Positions 8,363-15,745 of a DNA stretch of 37,923 nt are shown here, piece by piece. The stretch's first letter is position 1; each line of letters begins with the position of its first letter. The notes beneath the pieces are model-generated. The model was given only the letters and a program-made list of their open reading frames with translations. It did not search any database and was not told the DNA's origin. The stretch covers positions 1-37,923 of the forward strand of contig NZ_FNEJ01000033.1 of NCBI RefSeq assembly GCF_900100085.1, in the 5' to 3' direction. The DNA is from Salipiger marinus (GTDB taxonomy: Bacteria > Pseudomonadota > Alphaproteobacteria > Rhodobacterales > Rhodobacteraceae). A program made the position numbers and the translations under genes.

Positions 8363-9319
8363 TCAGTTGATCATGCCCTGTTCACGGTAGAACCGCTCGG
8401 CACCGGGATGCAGCGGCACGGGCATGCCGTCCAGAGCAGCCTCCAGCTTGATCTGGGCGGCGGCCTGATGCGAGGAAGTCAGCTCTTCGAGGTTGTCGAA
8501 CAGCAGCTTGGTCATCTGATAGGCCACCTCGTCGGAGACACCCGCATGGGTGACAAGGTAGTTGGAGATGGCGATGGTCGGCACATCGGCCTCCTGCCCG
8601 TCATAGGTGCCGGCGGGGATGGTCGCCGCCTGATAGGGCGCGCCAAGGCTTTCGGCGATGTTGGCGGGGATTTCCACCACGGAGATTTCCACCGAGGAGG
8701 CCAGATCGCGGATCGAGGCCACGCCAAGCCCTGCCGACTGCAGTGTCGCGTCCAGCTGGCGGTTCTTCATCAGCTCGACCGATTCCGCGAAGGGCAGGTA
8801 TTCGGTCTTGCCCAGATCGTCATAGCTCATGCCTGCGGCGCCAAGGATGGCGCGGGCGTTGAGTTCGGTCCCCGAGGCGGGCGCGCCGACGGACACGGCC
8901 TTGCCCTTGATGTCCTCCAGCGTGGTGGCGCCGCTTTCGGCGAGGGCGACAAGCTGGATGAAGTTCGGATAGATGCCCGCGATGCCGCGCAGCTGGTCCA
9001 GCTTTTCCGGGAAGCCCGCCTCGGCATCGCCGTTCCATGCGGCGGCCACGCTGTCGCCAAGCGCGAAGCCGATCTCGCCCCGGCCCTGCTGCAGCAGGTT
9101 CAGGTTTTCGACCGAGGCCTTGGTGGACTGCACCTGCGTGCGCACGCGGTCCATGTTTTCGGCGTAGATGTTGGAAAGGCCGACACCCAGCGGGTAATAC
9201 ACGCCCGAGGTGCCGCCGGTCAGGACGTTGACAAAATCCTGTGCCATGGCGCCGCTGGCGCAGAGCGAAAGAGCGGATGCAGCAAGAGTGCCGCGCAGAA
9301 CGGCGGTGAAGCGTTTCAT
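8363..9319 (-). CDS. TAXI-family TRAP solute-binding protein
   Basis: The precursor has 318 residues. It begins with a signal peptide (basic MKRF, hydrophobic core, cleavage probably after AMA near residue 25). The mature part starts with VLTGGTSGVYYPLG, the recognised opening of TAXI proteins, and contains QSTKASVENLNLLQQG and ISNYLVTHAGVSDEVAY, also typical. It captures the ligand in the periplasm for the fused TRAP permease that follows. Start 9319 is chosen because GGAGGA lies about 6 nt upstream and it yields a proper signal peptide; an in-frame upstream extension to 9376 does not. It is the first gene of the TRAP, DUF1850 and two-component operon. Confidence 0.94.
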   Translation of the reverse strand: MKRFTAVLRGTLAASALSLCASGAMAQDFVNVLTGGTSGVYYPLGVGLSNIYAENMDRVRTQVQSTKASVENLNLLQQGRGEIGFALGDSVAAAWNGDAEAGFPEKLDQLRGIAGIYPNFIQLVALAESGATTLEDIKGKAVSVGAPASGTELNARAILGAAGMSYDDLGKTEYLPFAESVELMKNRQLDATLQSAGLGVASIRDLASSVEISVVEIPANIAESLGAPYQAATIPAGTYDGQEADVPTIAISNYLVTHAGVSDEVAYQMTKLLFDNLEELTSSHQAAAQIKLEAALDGMPVPLHPGAERFYREQGMIN

Positions 9320-9624
9320 GAAAATTCCTCCCTGTGTGTGCCCCGTGACGGGACGAACGGCCCGATAAAGCCTCATCGCAAGCGCGACGTGAACAAAGAC
9401 CGGGGTTTCCGTGCATTATTTCTGGCATAAAATTGCCCCGTCTCCAGCAGAAATCTGCCCGGGGCGGTGCAAGTCTGCGGATCCGCAGGAGAACGGCGGC
9501 TTTGCGATTTATTTACCATAAGATGTATTACCGGGCATTTTGCGGCATTGCCCCGGAACGGCACAGGGCGCGCGACCGGTCTGGCCGCGCGCCCTGCTGG
9601 CGATGGGTCCGTGAGGCGCGGCCT
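9320..9624 (-). promoter_or_regulatory. Intergenic control region ahead of the TAXI-TRAP operon
   Basis: No gene is supported in these 305 bases. Several symmetric elements lie about 105-170 nt ahead of the binding-protein start: GGCA-N6-TGCC at 9424-9437, GCAGA-AA-TCTGC at 9447-9458, and the perfect palindrome CTGCGGATCCGCAG at 9475-9488. An AT-rich stretch at about 9505-9535 could hold the promoter. These are plausible sites for the DctD-like or OmpR-like regulators encoded in the same cluster; which protein binds which site is unknown. Confidence 0.4.
9564..9596 (-). terminator. Stem-loop downstream of tctA
   Basis: CAGGGCGCGCG at 9564-9574 pairs perfectly over 11 bp with CGCGCGCCCTG at 9586-9596, with an 11-nt loop. 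It lies 28 nt after the tctA stop. There is no T-run, so it may act as a transcript 3' end protector or a weak or Rho-assisted terminator. Confidence 0.6.
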
Positions 9625-11151
9625 CTAGCCGTCGCGGGCCAGCGGGCCGCGCTTGGGTTTGCGGAACAGGATGACATAGGCAAAGATCGCCGTCAGCACG
9701 AGGAAGAACAGGCTGTCCGGGCTGGTGAGGAAGATCATCGGGTTGCCATCGTTCAGCGACAGGGCGCGCCGCAGGTATTCCTCCAGATCGGGGCCAAGGA
9801 TGAAGCCCAGTAGCAGCGACACGGTGGAATAGTTCTGCTGGCGCATGAAATAGGCCAGCACCCCGAACAGCACTGCCAGCGCCATCTGGAACACCGAATA
9901 GGTCGCCACATAGGATCCCACCAGCGCCACCACGGCGATGGCCGTGTAAAGCAGCCCCTTGGGGATCGACACGATACGCACGAAATAGGGTCCGAGCAGC
10001 CACAGCGACAGCGGGATCAGGATCAGCGCCGACAGGAACAGCGAGCCCAGCATGGGCGCCAGCAGATCGGCTTGGCTTTCCAGCAGCCTTGGGCCGGGCT
10101 GCAGCCCGTTGATGACCAGCACCCCCAGCACGATGGCGGTGGTGGGATCGCCCGGAATGCCGAACATCAGCATGGGCACGAAGGCGCCGCCGCACATGGA
10201 GTTGTTGGCGCATTCGGCGGCGGCGATGCCTTCGCGCGAGCCCTTGCCGTATTCCTCGGGCTTTTTCGATCCCGACCGGGCCACGGCATAGGACACGAAA
10301 GCCGCCATGGATCCGCCCGCGCCGGGCAGGATACCGATGCCATAGCCGATGAAGGCGCTGCGCAGATAGGCCAGCAGCCCGATGGCGCGGATTTCCGACA
10401 TGGGCGGGATGAAATCGCGGCGGCGGATCACCAGACCGCGCGCCTTTTCCAGCGTTCTGGCCAGCGGGTCGTTCCAGCTTTGCGCCTGTGTCAGCACCTC
10501 GCTGACGGCAAAGGCGCCGATCACCAGCGGCATGATGTCGATGCCTTCGACCAGCGTTTCGGTGCCGAAGTTGAAGCGCGGGATCGGCTGCAGCACGTCG
10601 ATGCCGACCGTGGCGATCATGATCCCCAGCAGTGTGGCCACCACGCCCTTGGCGATGTTGTCCTTGTCGACGATGATGATGACCACCAGCGCGAACAGCA
10701 CCAGCGAGAATTTGCCCGGCGTGCGGATCAGCAGCGACAGTTCCGCCGCCACCGGCATGAAGGCCATCAGCAGCACCGTGCCGATGCAGCCGCCGATCAT
10801 CGATCCAAGGGCGGCATGGCCAAGCGCGTTGGCGCCCTGGCCCTTCAGCATCAGCTGGTTGCCTTCGACCGCCGTCATCATCGACGACGGCGCGCCGGGG
10901 ATGTTGATGGTGGTGGCGGTGATCGAGCCGGAATACATCCCCGCCATGAAGATCGAGGCGCACATCACCAGCGCGGGCACCACGTCGATCGTATAGGTGA
11001 CGGGCAGCAGCAGGGCGATGGCCAGCACCGAGGTCAGCCCCGGCATGGCGCCGAAGAAGGTGCCCACCAGAAAGCCGCCAACCATGAAGGCCAGCACCGA
11101 CCAGTCGGCCAGCGCGGAAAAGCCGGTCAGCAGGTTGAGAAAGGTGTCCAT
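9625..11151 (-). CDS. tctA: Tripartite tricarboxylate transporter large permease TctA
   Basis: The 508-residue polytopic membrane protein has about 12 helices. Family motifs include FFGAMPGLTSVLAIALLLP near the N-terminus, INIPGAPSSMMTAVEGNQL, GYGIGILPGAGGSMAAF, AAAECANNSMCGGAFVPML and FGIPGDPTTAIVLGVL. It is the main permease of the TTT system, working with the small subunit encoded upstream and the periplasmic binding protein. Its ATG shares one base with the TctB stop (TGATG), so translation is probably coupled. The system takes up organic acids; the linked kdgD and DapA-like genes point to sugar diacids rather than citrate, which is an inference. Confidence 0.95.
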   Translation of the reverse strand: MDTFLNLLTGFSALADWSVLAFMVGGFLVGTFFGAMPGLTSVLAIALLLPVTYTIDVVPALVMCASIFMAGMYSGSITATTINIPGAPSSMMTAVEGNQLMLKGQGANALGHAALGSMIGGCIGTVLLMAFMPVAAELSLLIRTPGKFSLVLFALVVIIIVDKDNIAKGVVATLLGIMIATVGIDVLQPIPRFNFGTETLVEGIDIMPLVIGAFAVSEVLTQAQSWNDPLARTLEKARGLVIRRRDFIPPMSEIRAIGLLAYLRSAFIGYGIGILPGAGGSMAAFVSYAVARSGSKKPEEYGKGSREGIAAAECANNSMCGGAFVPMLMFGIPGDPTTAIVLGVLVINGLQPGPRLLESQADLLAPMLGSLFLSALILIPLSLWLLGPYFVRIVSIPKGLLYTAIAVVALVGSYVATYSVFQMALAVLFGVLAYFMRQQNYSTVSLLLGFILGPDLEEYLRRALSLNDGNPMIFLTSPDSLFFLVLTAIFAYVILFRKPKRGPLARDG

Positions 11152-11624
11152 CAGAAGAGGCCCTCGAACATGGCGGGCAGGCGCACGCCGAAAATGCCCG
11201 CAAACAGACCGTAGAAGGTTGCGGTCACCCCGATCACGTAGAGCGCAAAGATATGGGGCCTGCGGGTTTCCAGCCGGAAGATGATCAGCAGCACCGCGCT
11301 ATAGGCCAGCGTCGAGGGGATGTAGCCCAAGGGCCGGAACAGGAAGATGTAGGCGGAGGTGGCCAGCACCACCAGCGCCGGGCGTGCCATGTCGCGCAGC
11401 GCGATGCTGTCCGAAGGCTCGCGCAGTTCGGTCCAGAGCACGACGGCCAGTGCTGCATACATCAGCAGCGCGGCAAGGATCGGGATCGACCGCGGGCTCA
11501 TCTCGCCATCGCCGGAAAACTGGGTGTGGATGTCGAAAGACGCTGCCAGATAGACGGTGGTGACCGCCAGAAGAAAGACCGGCAGCAGCACGCCGGCACG
11601 GAACAGGTTCGCACGTTCGCCCAT
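11151..11624 (-). CDS. tctB: Tripartite tricarboxylate transporter small subunit TctB
   Basis: This 157-residue membrane protein has about four helices (approximately 8-28, 43-62, 78-98, 115-145) and the size and position of TctB. FSGDGEMSPRSIPILAALLM is typical of the region after the first helix. ATG 11624 is preferred over an upstream ATG at 11657 because AAGGAAGG precedes it at a suitable distance and the protein then starts with MGERANLFRAG, a normal cytoplasmic leader. It assists TctA; its stop overlaps the tctA start by one base. Confidence 0.9.
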   Translation of the reverse strand: MGERANLFRAGVLLPVFLLAVTTVYLAASFDIHTQFSGDGEMSPRSIPILAALLMYAALAVVLWTELREPSDSIALRDMARPALVVLATSAYIFLFRPLGYIPSTLAYSAVLLIIFRLETRRPHIFALYVIGVTATFYGLFAGIFGVRLPAMFEGLF

Positions 11625-11650
11625 CGCAGAGCCTTCCTTGGGGACAAAAG

Positions 11651-11678
11651 GCGGCACCGGGGCGATGCCCGGTGCCGC
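11651..11678 (-). terminator. Stem-loop between tctC and tctB
   Basis: GCGGCACCGGG at 11651-11661 pairs over 11 bp with CCCGGTGCCGC at 11668-11678 around a 6-nt loop. It lies 14 nt after the tctC stop and has no T-run. It probably raises TctC level relative to the membrane subunits by blocking 3' decay or by partial termination. Confidence 0.65.
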
Positions 11679-11692
11679 CGGAAACGCAAAGG

Positions 11693-12670
11693 TTATTTCG
11701 ACAGGATGCCGCTTTCGACCAGCTGGTCCATTTCGGTGAACAGGCCCTGCGCGGTGTCATCCGCCCATTGCGTCACCTCGTCCGAGCCCAGCCAGTTCGG
11801 GGTCACGCCGACCTTGGCGATCCAGTCCTGAAACTCGGCGCTGTCATAGGCGGCCTTGTAGGCGCCTTCCAGCTTGGCCACCACGTCATCGGGCGTGCCT
11901 GCGGGGGCGGCCATGACGATGAAGCTGCCGTTCATCAGATCCACGCCCGCCTCGTCCGAGGTCGGAACGTCATAGGTCGGGTTGCGGGTGTCGGAAAACT
12001 CGACCAGCCCGCGCGCCGTGCCATCCTCGATCAGGTTGGCGAAATCGCCAAGGCTGGTCAGCACCACATCCACCTCGTCGGACAGCAGCGCCTCTTTCTG
12101 CGGGGCGGCGCCACCGGGATAGGAGACGATCTTGAACTCGGTGTCGGTCAGGCTCTGCAGCTGCAGCAGCGTCAGGTGGACGCGCCCGCCAAGGTTCTGG
12201 ACACCGATGCGGATCTGACCGGGATCGGCCTTTGCCGCCTCCACCAGATCGTCGAGCGACTGGTAGTCGGACCCGGCATCCACGATGATCGCGTCGGGTT
12301 CGCTGGTGACGCGGGCGATCAGCTTCAGCTTGTCCATCTTGTAGCTGGGCAGCATGCCCTGCCACGGCACGGTGACGATGCTGTCATAGGTCAGCGCGCC
12401 AAGGGTATAGCCGTCGGGCCGGGCGCTCATCACCTGACCGATGCCGGTGGCGCTGACGCCGCCTTCGATGTTTTCCACATAGATCGAGGCGCCGCCAAGC
12501 TCCTGCTCGGCCAGCGTGGTGATCTTGCGCACGATGCCGTCGGTGCCGCCGCCCGCGCCCCATGGCACGACGACGCGGATGTCCCGCTCGGGGTATTCCG
12601 CCAGCGCGGCAACGGGTGCCAGCGTCGCGGCGGCTGCGGCCAGAAGGCCGAAGATGGTTCGCTTGGTCAT
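11693..12670 (-). CDS. tctC: Tripartite tricarboxylate transporter binding protein TctC
   Basis: The 325-residue periplasmic binding protein precursor has a signal peptide, MTKRTIFGLLAAAAATLAPVA, cleaved probably after ALA near residue 24. The mature chain has the TctC/Bug pattern YPERDIRVVVPWGAGGGTDGIVR, then PDGYTLGALTYDS and the TPDDVVAKLEGAYK segment in the second lobe. The start at 12670 is set by GAGGAT 5 nt upstream and by the signal peptide; a longer frame to 12823 has no leader-like sequence. It delivers the substrate to TctAB. It is the first gene of tctCBA, preceded by a sigma-70-like promoter. Confidence 0.94.
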   Translation of the reverse strand: MTKRTIFGLLAAAAATLAPVAALAEYPERDIRVVVPWGAGGGTDGIVRKITTLAEQELGGASIYVENIEGGVSATGIGQVMSARPDGYTLGALTYDSIVTVPWQGMLPSYKMDKLKLIARVTSEPDAIIVDAGSDYQSLDDLVEAAKADPGQIRIGVQNLGGRVHLTLLQLQSLTDTEFKIVSYPGGAAPQKEALLSDEVDVVLTSLGDFANLIEDGTARGLVEFSDTRNPTYDVPTSDEAGVDLMNGSFIVMAAPAGTPDDVVAKLEGAYKAAYDSAEFQDWIAKVGVTPNWLGSDEVTQWADDTAQGLFTEMDQLVESGILSK

Positions 12671-12821
12671 GTCTATCCTCCCACATGCTGGATGGGATGC
12701 GCCATCCATGTCGCATCCGTCCGGGCCTGACACGGTGTGTCCCCTGCCCTGACGGTCCTCCCCCGCGGGACCAGATGCGGCCGCGCGGGGCTGTCGCCAA
12801 GCTGTCTCCAGGTCAGCTCTC

Positions 12822-12861
12822 AACTAATACATTACTATATGACAGAGCGGGACGCTGACAA
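12822..12861 (-). promoter_or_regulatory. Promoter and candidate GntR operator for tctCBA
   Basis: Reading the minus strand, TTGTCA (12856-12861) and TATAGT (12834-12839) are separated by 16 nt, a fair sigma-70-type match. Overlapping the -10 is AACTAATACATTACTATATG (12822-12841, plus strand), which matches 15 of 20 bases with a sequence at 14666-14685 that overlaps the kdgD promoter. Since the two genes face opposite ways, shared promoter motifs do not by themselves explain the match, so a common repressor site is proposed. Confidence 0.45.
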
Positions 12862-12904
12862 GATGTTTCGCATCCGCTGCGCGATCCGCCCCGCCGGGGC
12901 CCTG

Positions 12905-13798
12905 TCAGGCTGGCAGATCCATGCGGCTCAGCAGGAAATCCAGTTCGGCCAGATCGGTGTCGTCCAGCTTGGGGCCGGGGCCGCGCAGGGCGGCGCAGGC
13001 CAGCGCGCCGCGCCGCCGCAGCATTTCCTTGCGCAGGGCGATTCCCCACTGCCCCTGCGCCTCGTGTTTCAGCAGCGGCAGGAAGCGGTTGAAGAGGTCA
13101 TGCGCTTCGGCGCGGCGGCCTTCGGTCATCAGCTCGTAAACCCCCGACAGCATCTCGGGATAGGAAAAGCCCGCCATCGGCCCGTCGGCGCCGCGTTCCA
13201 GTTCCTGCACCAGATACTGCCCGTTATTGCCGGTCAGTATGCGCACCGGGCGCGTCGTCTCGGCGCGCAGGCGGCTGATCTTTTTCGGGCTCGGGAAATC
13301 CTCGGCCTTGATGACGCCGATCTGGGGAAAGGCCTCCAGCAGCCGGACGATGGCGGGCACCGACATCACCACGCCGGAGGCGGCGGGGAAATCCTGCAGC
13401 ACCACCGGCACATCGCCGATCCGTTCGAACACCGCCTCGAAATAGCGCACCAGATCCTCGTCGGTGCGGATGCCGCCGGGCGGGCAGATCATCACCGCGT
13501 CGCAGCCTTCGGCCATCACCTGCCGGGTCAGTTCGACCATCTGCGCGAGATTGGGCGAGGAGACGCCCGCGATGATCCGCCGACCCTCCGCTGCGGCGAC
13601 AAAGCCCGCGGCAACGGCCACCGATTCGTCCATGGTCAGCTTCTGCGCCTCGCCGCTGACGCCAAGCACGGTCAGCCCCTGCGCGCCGTGGCGGTAATAG
13701 AACTGCGACAGCGTGCGCAGGCTGTCATGATCCACCGCGCCATCGGGGTGGAACGGGGTCTGGGCCACGACATGCAGCCCTTTGGTTTCGCTAAGCAT
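12905..13798 (-). CDS. Dihydrodipicolinate synthase/N-acetylneuraminate lyase family protein
   Basis: This 297-residue TIM-barrel class I aldolase or dehydratase has the Schiff-base lysine K164 in IGVIKAED and a GVSGE loop at 46-50 in place of GTTGE. Where DapA has the catalytic tyrosine (YNVP), this protein has LQDFP, with Gln135, so it is not a lysine-biosynthesis enzyme and belongs to a divergent subfamily. It lies between the GntR gene and tctCBA, all on one strand, so it probably acts on a keto-acid derived from the transported compound. The start at 13798 is preceded by AGGAG. The substrate is not assigned. Confidence 0.85.
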   Translation of the reverse strand: MLSETKGLHVVAQTPFHPDGAVDHDSLRTLSQFYYRHGAQGLTVLGVSGEAQKLTMDESVAVAAGFVAAAEGRRIIAGVSSPNLAQMVELTRQVMAEGCDAVMICPPGGIRTDEDLVRYFEAVFERIGDVPVVLQDFPAASGVVMSVPAIVRLLEAFPQIGVIKAEDFPSPKKISRLRAETTRPVRILTGNNGQYLVQELERGADGPMAGFSYPEMLSGVYELMTEGRRAEAHDLFNRFLPLLKHEAQGQWGIALRKEMLRRRGALACAALRGPGPKLDDTDLAELDFLLSRMDLPA

Positions 13799-13859
13799 GA
13801 GTCTCCTTTCCGCGGCGCCAAGGGCTGCCGCGCTTGCTGGGTCAGGGTGGATCTGGGGT

Positions 13860-13874
13860 CGGGCCTTCGGCCCG
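13860..13874 (-). terminator. Short hairpin after the GntR gene
   Basis: CGGGCC and GGCCCG form a 6-bp stem with a 3-nt loop, starting two bases after the GntR stop. No T-run follows. It may reduce read-through into the DapA-like gene. Confidence 0.35.
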
Positions 13875-13876
13875 GA

Positions 13877-14590
13877 TCAGGCGAAGTAATCCTTGTGCAG
13901 GATCCGGTATTCGTCGGCCCAGTCTTCGGGTTTGTAGGTATGGTCGCGGATTTCGTGGATGGCGCGGGCTTCATCCCCGGCCTCTATGGCGTCGATGATG
14001 GCGGTATGGCCCTGCAGGATCTGCTGCAGCTTCTCTTCGGAATGGCGCTGCAGGCGGCGCACCCGGTCCAGATGACCCGAACGCGACCGCAGCAGCGCGT
14101 GCAGCGCCTCGCGCCCCAGCCCCTCGAACAGGATGAAGTGGAAATATTCGTCCAACTGCTGGAACTTGCGCAGTTGCGTGCCCTCTTCGGCCACGGCGCG
14201 CTGCATCGCGATGACGGCACGCGCCCGCACCACCGTTTCGGGCACCTTGGCGCGGGCAAGGCCCAGCACCACCTCGGTTTCCAGCGCGCGGCGCAGGAAC
14301 AGCGCCTCGTTGAGCTGCGGCACGTCGATCCGCGTCACCAGCGTGCGCGACTGGGGGTAGATCTTGACCAGCCCGTCCTGATCCAGCCGCTGCAGCGCGT
14401 CGCGCAGCGGGGTCTGGCTGACCTCATAGTCCTTGGCCAGTTCGGCGCGCAGCAGGTTGGTGCCGGGCGGCAGATCCAGCGACAGGATGCGCTGGCGCAG
14501 GTCGTCATAGATGCGCGAGGCCGCCGTGGGCCGGAGGATGCTGGGTTCGGGGCGCATCAGATCCAGCGCCGCCTGCAAAGATGTGTTCAT
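13877..14590 (-). CDS. GntR-family (FadR/FCD) transcriptional regulator
   Basis: The regulator has 237 residues. The N-terminal winged helix-turn-helix covers about 25-90 (ASRIYDDLRQRIL, then LAKDYEVSQTPLRDALQRLDQDGLV). A C-terminal all-helical FCD ligand domain follows, with the likely metal and ligand residues in LDEYFHFIL, SGHLDRVRRL and QGHTAIIDAI. FCD regulators usually repress catabolic genes and are released by a carboxylate or sugar acid. The gene is divergent from kdgD and upstream of the DapA-like gene and tctCBA, so it is the obvious regulator of the locus. The shared sequence at 12822 and 14666 is its candidate operator. Confidence 0.93.
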   Translation of the reverse strand: MNTSLQAALDLMRPEPSILRPTAASRIYDDLRQRILSLDLPPGTNLLRAELAKDYEVSQTPLRDALQRLDQDGLVKIYPQSRTLVTRIDVPQLNEALFLRRALETEVVLGLARAKVPETVVRARAVIAMQRAVAEEGTQLRKFQQLDEYFHFILFEGLGREALHALLRSRSGHLDRVRRLQRHSEEKLQQILQGHTAIIDAIEAGDEARAIHEIRDHTYKPEDWADEYRILHKDYFA

Positions 14591-14650
14591 AGGTGTTCCT
14601 GACGTCGCTCAAGGACTTGTTGCGCGCAGCTAACCTGAGTCCGGGGTTGC

Positions 14651-14686
14651 TTGACCATGCCGTAAAACTAAAATATTAGTGTATAT
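14651..14686 (+). promoter_or_regulatory. kdgD promoter with overlapping candidate operator
   Basis: TTGACC (14651-14656) and TATTAG (14674-14679) are spaced 17 nt apart, a good sigma-70-type promoter. ACTAA (14667-14671) and TTAGT (14676-14680) form an inverted repeat over the -10. The same stretch, AACTAAAATATTAGTGTATA (14666-14685), resembles the site over the tctC promoter. Repression by the divergent GntR/FCD protein is inferred. Confidence 0.55.
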
Positions 14687-14730
14687 CAATTGGCTCGGCA
14701 AGCCACATGCCCCGACGTAGGAGACTTATC

Positions 14731-15636
14731 ATGATCGCCCCCACCGACCTGCGCGAGATCATTCGCAGCGGCCTGCTGTCTTTTCCTGTCACGCCCTTTG
14801 ATGGCGAGGACCGTTTTGCCCCGAAACCCTTCATGGACCATCTGTCGTGGCTTTCGGACTATGATGTGGCGGGGCTGATCGTCGCAGGCGGCACCGGCGA
14901 GATGTTTTCGCTGACCCCGGGCGAGATCGTCGAGGTGGTGAAAGCCGCGCGCAGCGTCTCCGGCGATGCGCCGGTGATCGCGGGCTGCGGCTATGGCACG
15001 CGCGTCGCCTGCGATCTGGCCCGCGAGATCGAGGCGGCAGGCGGCGACGGCATCCTGCTGCTGCCGCATTACCTGACCGAGGCGCCGCAGGATGGCGTCG
15101 CCGACCGCATCCGGCAGGTGTGCCGCGCCACCAATATGGGCGTCATCGTCTACAACCGGGGCCAGTCGCGGGTGTCGGCAGAGACGCTGGCGCAGCTGGC
15201 GGACGAATGCCCGAACCTGATCGGGTTCAAGGATGGCACGGGCGACATCGACACGGTGCGCCGGGTCACGCTGCAGCTGGGGGACCGGCTGTCCTATATC
15301 GGCGGCATGCCCACGCATGAGCTTTTTGCGCAGGCCTATCGCGGGGCGGGCATGCCCACCTATTCCTCGGCGGTGTTCAATTTCGTGCCCGCGACCGCGC
15401 TGGAATTTCACCGCGCCTTCACCGCCGGGGACGATGCCACCTGCGAACGGCTGCTGCAGGAGTTCTATTACCCCTTCGCGGCGATCCGCGACCGCAAGAC
15501 CGGCTATGCCGTGTCGGCGATCAAGGCGGGCGTGGCGCTGCGCGGCTTTGCCACCGGCCCGGTGCGCGCGCCCCTGACCAGCCTCACCGAAGAAGAGGTG
15601 GAGATGATGCGCCAGCTGATCGCCGGGCGCAGCTGA
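14731..15636 (+). CDS. kdgD: 5-dehydro-4-deoxyglucarate dehydratase KdgD
   Basis: The 301-residue enzyme is a TIM-barrel member of the DapA superfamily. It dehydrates and decarboxylates 5-dehydro-4-deoxy-D-glucarate to 2,5-dioxopentanoate in glucarate/galactarate breakdown. Visible residues are GGTGE at 53-57, Y141 in VIVYNRGQ, and the Schiff-base lysine K167 in GFKDGTGD. SFPVTPFDGEDRF at the start and YNRGQSRVSAETL are characteristic of KdgD. ATG 14731 is preferred over ATG 14707: it has TAGGAG 8 nt upstream and gives the usual N-terminus. It is divergent from the GntR gene, and the linked tctCBA may import the diacid. Dehydratase and semialdehyde dehydrogenase genes of the pathway are not in the window. 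Confidence 0.92.
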   Translation: MIAPTDLREIIRSGLLSFPVTPFDGEDRFAPKPFMDHLSWLSDYDVAGLIVAGGTGEMFSLTPGEIVEVVKAARSVSGDAPVIAGCGYGTRVACDLAREIEAAGGDGILLLPHYLTEAPQDGVADRIRQVCRATNMGVIVYNRGQSRVSAETLAQLADECPNLIGFKDGTGDIDTVRRVTLQLGDRLSYIGGMPTHELFAQAYRGAGMPTYSSAVFNFVPATALEFHRAFTAGDDATCERLLQEFYYPFAAIRDRKTGYAVSAIKAGVALRGFATGPVRAPLTSLTEEEVEMMRQLIAGRS

Positions 15637-15646
15637 CGGCCCAGAC

Positions 15647-15668
15647 CTGCCCCGGTCCGCCGGGGCAG
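15647..15668. terminator. Bidirectional-type hairpin between kdgD and the methyltransferase gene
   Basis: CTGCCCCGG (15647-15655) and CCGGGGCAG (15660-15668) form a perfect 9-bp stem with a TCCG loop, between two convergent genes. It lies 11 nt after the kdgD stop. No T-run is present, so it is a probable rather than certain terminator. Confidence 0.6.
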
Positions 15669-15745
15669 ATCCGGAGACCCGCGAAGCCTTTGTCATCATG
15701 GCGGACATCGGCCACGCGGGGGGCGATTCCGGGGCCTGCCACGCC

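Noticed and set aside
9423-9437. Sigma-54-like TGGCA-TTGC sequence
   Set aside because: The spacing between the GG and GC doublets is one base short of the invariant distance, and it points away from the TAXI gene.
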